Part shown: in pieces, positions 58,951 to 64,000 of the stretch
Position numbering within the stretch: the first letter of the stretch is position 1
How the letters are laid out: the number at the start of each line of letters is the position of its first letter
Source: RYN-230 sp963829725
Lineage (GTDB): Bacteria; Actinomycetota; Actinomycetes; Streptosporangiales; Streptosporangiaceae
Length of the DNA stretch: 64,000 nt
Assembly: GCA_963829725.1 (NCBI GenBank)
Contig: CAWHJW010000014.1
Span: forward strand, 124,001 to 188,000
Direction of reading: 5' to 3'
Position numbers and translations under genes: made by a program
The notes under the pieces: model-generated
What the model was told of the DNA's origin: nothing
What the model saw: the letters and a program-made list of their open reading frames with translations, nothing else
Database searches by the model: none

Positions 58951-59940
58951 TCAGGGCACCGCGGAGGCCTGCGGCACGGGCGTGAGCGCGGTGTGGTGGC
59001 CCTGGAACAGGAGCGAGGAGATCTGGGTCAGGGCGTTCGTGCCGTAGCTGAAGCCGGCGTTGCCGTTCTCGCCGAAGCTGCCCATGTCGTACATGATCGC
59101 CAGGGTGTAGCGCTCGCCCGGGCCGGCGAACCCGACCGTGTTCGTGTACCAGACGCCGTAGCCGTTCGGGTCCTGCTCCCAGCCGTCCTTGTTGCCCGGC
59201 TGGTTCCCCGGCCCGGCACCCCAGACGCCCCACTGCTGGTCGATCCCGCTCACGTGCCGGAGCCGGAAGACCAGGTAGCTGCGGGTGCTGGGCGAGGCGC
59301 TGCCGAGCACGTAGTTCATCAGGTTGTCCAGGTCCTGGGCGGTGGTGTCCACGTTGCCCCAGTACGCGGAGTTGGTGAACTGGGTGCTGTTCATCCCGAA
59401 GGCCCGGATCCGGCTCATGAAGCTGGCGTCCTCGTAGGCGAACCAGAGGCCGTCCGCGTCGTTGTCGTTGCTGGTGAACAGGGCCTGGAACATCTCGTCC
59501 TGAGCCGCGGTGCTCAGCGTGACGCCGCGCTGCAGGATGTCGGTCACCATGGCCAGCTTGATCGTCGACGCCGCCGGGTACAGCGTGGTGGCGTTGCCCC
59601 ACTCCCAGGTCGCCCCGGTGACGCGGTCGTGCAGCACCAGGCCGAGGGAGCCCGGCAGGGTCTGCAGGTACTGCCGGGCCAGCCGGATCTGCTCCCGCAT
59701 GGTGCAGGAGAACCCGGGGGCGACCTTCGCCGGGCAGGCCGTCGGCGACGGTGAGGGGGACGGGGACGCGCTGGGGCCCGGCGAGGACGAGGTCCGGTCG
59801 CCGGCCGGCGACTGGGACACGGTCTTCGAGCTCGCCGGGGTGAACACGCCGCAGCCAGCCAGGCCGGACATCACCGTGAGCAGGCATGCCACTACGCGGA
59901 GGCGCAGGGAATGGCACGCGCTACTGGCGGGAGAAGGCAT
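58951..59940 (-). CDS. Class A beta-lactamase-fold serine hydrolase, lipoprotein
   Basis: A 329-residue exported protein: a lipoprotein signal (RVVACLLTVMSGLAGCGV, lipobox LAGC), a Ser/Pro-rich linker (SPGPSASPSPSPSP), then a beta-lactamase-like domain. It shows the S-x-x-K motif in YPAASTIKLAMVTDILQRGV, an S-x-N-like element in FTSNDNDADGLWFAYED, and a late region GNQPGNKDGWEQDPNGYGVW in place of the strand B3 K-T-G. The Ser/Lys nucleophile pair supports hydrolase or penicillin-binding activity, but a true beta-lactamase Glu166 omega loop is not obvious. Its role in cell-wall turnover or resistance is open. Confidence 0.88.
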   Translation of the reverse strand: MPSPASSACHSLRLRVVACLLTVMSGLAGCGVFTPASSKTVSQSPAGDRTSSSPGPSASPSPSPSPTACPAKVAPGFSCTMREQIRLARQYLQTLPGSLGLVLHDRVTGATWEWGNATTLYPAASTIKLAMVTDILQRGVTLSTAAQDEMFQALFTSNDNDADGLWFAYEDASFMSRIRAFGMNSTQFTNSAYWGNVDTTAQDLDNLMNYVLGSASPSTRSYLVFRLRHVSGIDQQWGVWGAGPGNQPGNKDGWEQDPNGYGVWYTNTVGFAGPGERYTLAIMYDMGSFGENGNAGFSYGTNALTQISSLLFQGHHTALTPVPQASAVP

Positions 59941-60043
59941 GCCCGACAGGATACGAGCGATCGGCCGGTGACGTGGAATCGTCGCTGCCCGCGCGGTCCT
60001 GTTGCCGATTCTTGATGCCGCTGCCCGGCGCGGCCTGCCGTGC

Positions 60044-61483
60044 TCAGGCCGGGTGCTCCTGGCCGTCGCCCGCCCACTCGGTGTGGAAGGCGCCGTCGGA
60101 GTCCACGCGGTGGTAGGTGTGCGCGCCGAAGTTGTCCCGCAGCCCCTGGATCAGGGCGGCGGGCAGCCGGTCCCGGCGCAGCCCGTCGTAGTAGGCGAGC
60201 GAGGAGGAGAAGGCGGGCGAGGGGATGCCTGCCCGCGCGGCCTGGGCGACCACCCGGCGCCAGCTGTCCACTCCGTCCCGTGCCGCCGCGACGAAGTACG
60301 GCGCGACCAGCAGGCTGGGCAGTTCGGCGTTCTCGTCGTAGGCCTCCCGGATCCGGTTCAGGAACCGGGCCCGGATGATGCAGCCGCCGCGCCAGATCGT
60401 TGCCATCATGCCCCGGTCGATGCCCCAGTCATACTCCGCGCTGCCCGCGCCGATGTGGTCGAAGCCCTGGGCGTAGCCGACCACCTTGGAGGCGAACAGC
60501 GCGCGGCGGACGTCCTCCACGAACGCGTCGGCGTCGCTGATCTGGGGCGACACCGCGGTGCCGAACGCTTTCCGGGCCGCTTCGCGCTGGTCGGCGTGGC
60601 CGGACAGGGCCCGGGCGAACGTCGCCTCGGCGATGCCGGTGATCGGGATGCCCAGGTCGAGCGCGTTCTGCACGGTCCACCGGCCGGTGCCCTTCTGCTC
60701 GGCCTGGTCGAGCACGACGTCCACGAACGGCTTCCCGGTTTCCGGGTCCGTGTGCGCGAGCACCTGCGCGGTGATCTGGATCAGGAACGAGTCCAGGTCC
60801 CCCTCGTTCCAGGTGCGGAAGATGTCCGCGATCTCGGCCGGGGAGGCCCCCAGGCCCGCGCGCAGCAGGTCGTAGGCCTCGGCGATGAGCTGCATGTCGG
60901 CGTACTCGATGCCGTTGTGGACCATCTTCACGAAGTGACCGGCGCCGTCCGGGCCCACATGCGTGCAGCACGGCGTGCCATCCACCTGCGCGGCGATCGA
61001 CTCGAAGATCGGTCCAAGCTTCTGATAGGACTCCTTGGACCCGCCGGGCATGATGCTCGGCCCGTTCAGCGCCCCCTCCTCGCCGCCCGAGACGCCGCAG
61101 CCGACGAAGTGCAGGCCGTGGTCGCGCAGCGCGGCCTCGCGCCGCCGGGTATCCATGAAGTGCGCGTTGCCGCAGTCGATGACGATGTCGCCCTGGTCCA
61201 GCAGCGGGACCAGTTCGTTGATCACGGCGTCGGTGGCCTCGCCCGCCTTGACCATGACGATGATGGCCCGCGGCCGGCTGAGGCTGGCCACGAACTCCGC
61301 CATCGAGTCGGCCGGCAGGAACGTGCCCTCATCGCCGTGCTCCTTGACCAGGCTGTGGGTCCGCTCCGGCGAGCGGTTGTGCAGCGCCACCAGGTAGCCG
61401 TGGCGGGCCAGGTTCCGGGCCAGGTTCCGGCCCATCACCGCCAGTCCCGTCACGCCGATGTCTGCGCCGCCCGCCTGAGTCAT
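60044..61483 (-). CDS. gnd: 6-phosphogluconate dehydrogenase (decarboxylating)
   Basis: A 479-residue enzyme: ADIGVTGLAVMGRNLARNLA with the NADP-binding G-x-A-x-M-G loop, VALHNRSPERTHSLVKEHGD, FVGCGVSGGEEGALNGPSIM, the catalytic segment VGPDGAGHFVKMVHNGIEYA, and WNEGDLDSFLIQITAQVLAH. It oxidises and decarboxylates 6-phosphogluconate to ribulose 5-phosphate, making NADPH in the pentose phosphate pathway. The length is that of the long, dimeric form (about 470-480 residues). The ATG at 61483 has GGAGGGCA upstream; extra frame to 61579 is non-coding. Confidence 0.96.
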   Translation of the reverse strand: MTQAGGADIGVTGLAVMGRNLARNLARHGYLVALHNRSPERTHSLVKEHGDEGTFLPADSMAEFVASLSRPRAIIVMVKAGEATDAVINELVPLLDQGDIVIDCGNAHFMDTRRREAALRDHGLHFVGCGVSGGEEGALNGPSIMPGGSKESYQKLGPIFESIAAQVDGTPCCTHVGPDGAGHFVKMVHNGIEYADMQLIAEAYDLLRAGLGASPAEIADIFRTWNEGDLDSFLIQITAQVLAHTDPETGKPFVDVVLDQAEQKGTGRWTVQNALDLGIPITGIAEATFARALSGHADQREAARKAFGTAVSPQISDADAFVEDVRRALFASKVVGYAQGFDHIGAGSAEYDWGIDRGMMATIWRGGCIIRARFLNRIREAYDENAELPSLLVAPYFVAAARDGVDSWRRVVAQAARAGIPSPAFSSSLAYYDGLRRDRLPAALIQGLRDNFGAHTYHRVDSDGAFHTEWAGDGQEHPA

Positions 61484-61678
61484 GCTGCCCTCCGTCGCCA
61501 GTCGTGCCGTCCTTCGCGAGCGTAACCCGCCGGCAGGCCCGGCCAGCCGGGCGGTCCGGGCTGCCGTGTCCGTAACCACGGTTCAGGCCGGCCCGGCGGC
61601 GGGCGGGGGCCGCACTCCGCGCGGGTTCCCGTCCCCCAGGTTGGGGTGGCCCCGGCTCCGTCGGCGACAATGCCGGGG

Positions 61679-62515
61679 ATGGAGACCCCGCCGACCGCCC
61701 ATCGGCTGGCCGCCCGGCCGCCGTTCCGCGCCGACCCCGCCCAGGGCCGGCTGTTCCGGGCGTCCCGGGTGGTGCGGAGCACCGACGTGACCCCCGGTGG
61801 CCGGGCTCCGGTTCGACGCGCTCGCCCGGAACCTGCAGCAGGCCGCCGAGGACGACCTCGCCGACGCCCGCTGGGCCGGGCCGTACACCTGGCTGGCGCG
61901 CCGCACCGCGGTGGCCGTCCGCGGCTACCCCGCGCATGGCGAGCGGGTCACGCTGCGCACCTTCTGCTCGGGGACTGGGCCCCGCTGGGCGGAACGCACC
62001 ACCACCGTGGCCGGCCCGGCCGGGGACCTGATGCAGGCCACCGCGGTCTAGGCCGCGGTTGACCCGGCGGAGGGCGGCCCGGTCCCCTCGGGGAGGCCTT
62101 CCAGGAGCGCTACGGCCCCGCGGCCGGCGGCCGCCGCGTCTCAGCGCGGCTGTCCCATCCCGGGCCGCCGGCGGCCGCGGTGGTCCGCCCGTGGCCGCTG
62201 CGCAGCGCGGACTTCGACACCGCCGGTCACGTCAACAACAGCATTCACTGGGCCGCGGTGGAGGACGTCCTGCCCGGCCTGGGCTGGCTGCCGGCCTGCG
62301 CAGAGATCGAGTATCACCGGCCCATCCTTCCCGGGGACGAGCCGCTGCTGGTGTCCGAGCCAGGGCCGGACCAGCTGTCGGTGTGGCTGTGCAGCGGCGG
62401 CGGCCCGCGGCGGCTCGCCTCGGCCGTGCTGCGCCCGGCCGGCGGCCGGCCGGAGCCCCCACGGGCGGGTCCTGCGGCGTCCGGCGCGGTCAGCCGCCGC
62501 CCACCCGCTGGATGA
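61679..62515 (+). pseudogene. Acyl-ACP thioesterase pseudogene, three lesions
   Basis: ATG 61679 opens METPPTAHRLAARPPFRADP, then GRLFRASRVVRSTDVTPGG. One extra base near 61803 shifts to LRFDALARNLQQAAEDDLAD, ARWAGPYTWLARRTAVAVRG and VTLRTFCSGTGPRWAERTTT, followed by a TAG at 62049-62051 where TGG (Trp) is expected. A further one-base loss near 62090 leads to GEAFQERYGPAA and WPLRSADFDTAGHVNNSIHW, the second hotdog domain with its Asp/His/Asn active-site motif, ending at 62515. Together they form a tandem-hotdog fatty acyl-ACP thioesterase. Three inactivating changes mean the gene is dead. Confidence 0.8.
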
Positions 62516-63203
62516 CCAGCGCAACCGCGGCGAACTGGGCCGCGAAGGCGAGGATGGTGCAGGCGTGGAAGACCTCGTGAAAGCCGAACCAGCCTGGATA
62601 GGGGTCAGGACGGCGCAGGGCATACACCACCCCGCCCAGGCTGTACAGGACGCCGCCTGCCAGCACGAGCCCCAGGGCCGCTGCTCCCGCGCCGCGGGCC
62701 AGCTGGGGCAGCACCGCGAGGGCGACCCAGCCCAGGCCGATGTACAGCGAGGTGTAGAGCCAGCGTGGCGCGCTGAGCCAGGCGACCCGGAACACGACGC
62801 CGGCGGCGGCCCCGGCCCAGACCACCGTGAGCAGCGCGACCCGGACGTTGCCGTGCAGGGTGAGCAGGGCGATCGGCGTGTAGGTCCCCGCGATGATCAG
62901 GTAGATGTTCGCGTGATCGCAGCGGTGCAGCACGGCCCGCACCCGGGGTGAGAGGCGCGCCCGGTGGTAGACCGCGGATACGCCGAACAGCAGCACGGAG
63001 GTGGCTACGTAGATTCCCGCCGCCAGCCTGGCCAGCGGGGTCGGGGCGGTCCCGATGAGCACGGCTCCGGCCACGGCCGCCACCGGTAGTGCCACGGCGT
63101 GCAGTGCGCCGCGCAGTCGCGGCACCTGGTTGCCGCCGGTCTGGTGCATGTGGTGCTGGCCGGCCTGGCGCACCTGCTCGTGACTGGCGGCGGGCTGTGC
63201 CAT
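62490..63203 (-). CDS. Hemolysin III / PAQR-family membrane protein
   Basis: A 237-residue protein with seven transmembrane helices and the three PAQR motifs: VSAVYHRARLSPRVRAVLHR (first His), CDHANIYLIIAGTYTPIALL, and GWFGFHEVFHACTILAFAAQ (His pair near helix 7). These conserved His, Asp and Ser residues form a zinc-dependent hydrolase-like site in the family. The name hemolysin III is historical; bacterial members affect membrane lipids. The ATG at 63203 is used. Its 3' end overlaps the end of the convergent thioesterase pseudogene by 26 bp. Confidence 0.9.
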   Translation of the reverse strand: MAQPAASHEQVRQAGQHHMHQTGGNQVPRLRGALHAVALPVAAVAGAVLIGTAPTPLARLAAGIYVATSVLLFGVSAVYHRARLSPRVRAVLHRCDHANIYLIIAGTYTPIALLTLHGNVRVALLTVVWAGAAAGVVFRVAWLSAPRWLYTSLYIGLGWVALAVLPQLARGAGAAALGLVLAGGVLYSLGGVVYALRRPDPYPGWFGFHEVFHACTILAFAAQFAAVALVIQRVGGG

Positions 63204-63320
63204 CCCGCGCTTCCCCTCGGCTGGCTGAATGTTACTGACTAGTAGCCTACTGCGCTCTAGACTGGGAGGGGCGAGCCGCTCGTGCCACGGCGCGGCGGCT
63301 CCGAGGGTCGGAGGCGGCCG

Positions 63321-63602
63321 ATGGCAATCAGTCCCAGCCTGATCCAGGCACACAGCGCCACAGCCGCAGCCGCGTTCACGGTCGTGGATGCGGTCGTGAT
63401 CTTCGTGGTCGTCCTCGTGGTCTTCGGCGTGATCGTGGCCGTCGTCGGGCGGCGTACGCAGCGGCTGGCCTTCCATCCCCGGCTGCGCACCAGGCACAGC
63501 CGGCGGATCCAGCGCGCGGCCGAGCAGGACGTCGAGACCATCGAGCGGGATGCCGGCCGGTACAGGCCGGAAGTCCCCCGGACCCGGGACGACGACCGGT
63601 GA
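63321..63602 (+). CDS. Small single-TM membrane protein
   Basis: A 93-residue protein: a short polar N-terminus, one strong transmembrane helix (AFTVVDAVVIFVVVLVVFGV then IVAVVG) and a basic, hydrophilic C-terminal half (RRTQRLAFHPRLRTRHSRRI, DVETIERDAGRYRPEVPRT). No domain is recognised. The ATG at 63321 follows GGAGGCGG. It is transcribed away from the hemolysin III gene, with about 117 bp between them. Confidence 0.7.
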   Translation: MAISPSLIQAHSATAAAAFTVVDAVVIFVVVLVVFGVIVAVVGRRTQRLAFHPRLRTRHSRRIQRAAEQDVETIERDAGRYRPEVPRTRDDDR

Positions 63603-63652
63603 AGCGCGCCATCCGTGGGCCTGAGCGCCGCCGGGGTCCGCACGGCGACGTT

Positions 63653-63725
63653 GGGGCGGGGTCAGGTCCGGGGGCGGGGTTAGGTCCGGGGGCGGGGTTT
63701 AGTTCCGGGGCCGGTTCAGGTCCGG
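63653..63725. repeat. About 19-bp tandem repeat, four degenerate copies
   Basis: The unit GGGGCGGGGTTAGGTCCGG recurs about every 19-20 bp from 63653: GGGGCGGGGTCAGGTCCGG, GGGGCGGGGTTAGGTCCGG, GGGGCGGGGTTTAGTTCCGG and a shortened GGCCGGTTCAGGTCCGG. It spans the stop codon of the next minus-strand gene. No function is evident. Confidence 0.65.
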
Positions 63726-64000
63726 GAGCCGGGCTGGCCGGGCTGGGTGGGCAGGCGGCGGCGCCAGGCCAGCCAGGCGGCGCCGCCCAGCAGGATCAGG
63801 CTGCCCGCCACGATGCCGCCGATGGCGGCGCCACCCGGCCCGCCGCCCGGGCCGCCGTTCGCGGCCGCGCCGGGCCGGGTGGCGGACGGGGCCACGCTGG
63901 CCAGCGGGGCGGCCGCCGCGCCGCCGCGCCCTGGCCCGCTGCGGAAGGCGGTGACCCGGTCCGCCGAGGTGGCGAGCAGCAGGCCATCGGCCGCGCTGGG
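63716..64000 (-). CDS. C-terminal part of an exported, membrane-anchored protein
   Basis: The minus-strand frame is open from the right edge of the window to a TGA at 63716-63718, 94 residues. It starts in a repeat-like segment (GLLLATSADRVTAFRSGPG), passes through a Gly/Ala-rich linker (GAAANGGPGGGPGGAAIGGI), then a single transmembrane helix (IVAGSLILLGGAAWLAW) and a short basic tail RRRLPTQPGQPGSRT. This is the end of a large exported protein anchored by its C-terminus, as in many actinobacterial surface proteins with WD/PQQ-like repeats. The rest lies outside the window. Confidence 0.65.
   Translation of the reverse strand, partial: PSAADGLLLATSADRVTAFRSGPGRGGAAAAPLASVAPSATRPGAAANGGPGGGPGGAAIGGIVAGSLILLGGAAWLAWRRRLPTQPGQPGSRT

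Noticed and set aside
1..64000. tRNA, rRNA, riboswitch or origin sequences
   Set aside because: I looked for tRNA cloverleaf consensus (GGTTCGA arms), rRNA cores and DnaA-box clusters and saw none that I could support by eye; a covariance-model scan would be decisive.

Overview
The window comes from a very GC-rich actinobacterium. Codon third positions are almost all G or C, GTG and TTG starts are frequent, and there are two F420-type LLM flavin oxidoreductases, a DUF6458 membrane protein, a DUF5995 protein, a Cys-rich actinobacterial zinc-ribbon-like peptide and a mycothiol/DinB-fold enzyme. A soil actinomycete of the Streptosporangiales or a related order is my best guess, but I cannot prove the order. 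No rRNA, tRNA, CRISPR array or replication origin was recognised.

Layout. 1-9.4 kb: small enzymes and regulators, a MarR-controlled ABC exporter with a three-half-site operator, a LacI regulator coupled to a SemiSWEET sugar transporter, and a gutted beta-glucuronidase. 9.4-16.1 kb: an SDR, a secreted protein, a membrane protein, a broken DsbA-like gene and a large stand-alone sacsin/Hsp90-like ATPase. 16.2-21.3 kb: an ArsR/SRPBCC/DUF1579-type operon and then a run of broken genes (MmyB-type regulator, amidohydrolase, ACC deaminase). 21.8-28.5 kb: a DUF4188 protein, a large protein of unknown function, a membrane-anchored receiver-LuxR chimera, a tightly overlapping HTH/Clp-N/glycosidase operon, a Phd/RelE toxin-antitoxin pair and an alpha/beta hydrolase. 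28.4-35.1 kb: lipoprotein, spermidine-synthase-like enzyme, GNAT, TetR, LLM oxidoreductase, G1 glutamic peptidase, and an HxlR/azoreductase pair. 35.2-43.4 kb: an accessory block with three envelope genes (membrane protein, multidomain cell-wall hydrolase, coiled-coil/TM protein), two LexA-like boxes 40 bp apart and ISKra4-type transposase debris. 43.4-52.9 kb: TauE/SafE permease, TetR-coupled DHA2 drug exporter, SDR-DUF2867 protein, and an unusual operon in which a sugar-type ABC ATPase is fused to a GAF-histidine kinase, followed by a truncated response regulator and a truncated sugar permease. 53.1-64 kb: a MerR-thioredoxin operon, HAD phosphatase, threonine synthase, Ku, Rieske oxygenase, a beta-lactamase-fold lipoprotein, 6-phosphogluconate dehydrogenase, a decayed acyl-ACP thioesterase and hemolysin III.

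Two themes stand out. First, about fifteen genes are broken by single-base frameshifts, nonsense codons or internal deletions. Several frameshifts sit in short homopolymers, so assembly error and real decay must be told apart. Second, the strongest candidate for an undescribed system is the ABC ATPase-GAF-histidine kinase fusion at 50.5-52.9 kb, which suggests that a transporter ATPase is wired directly into a two-component system.
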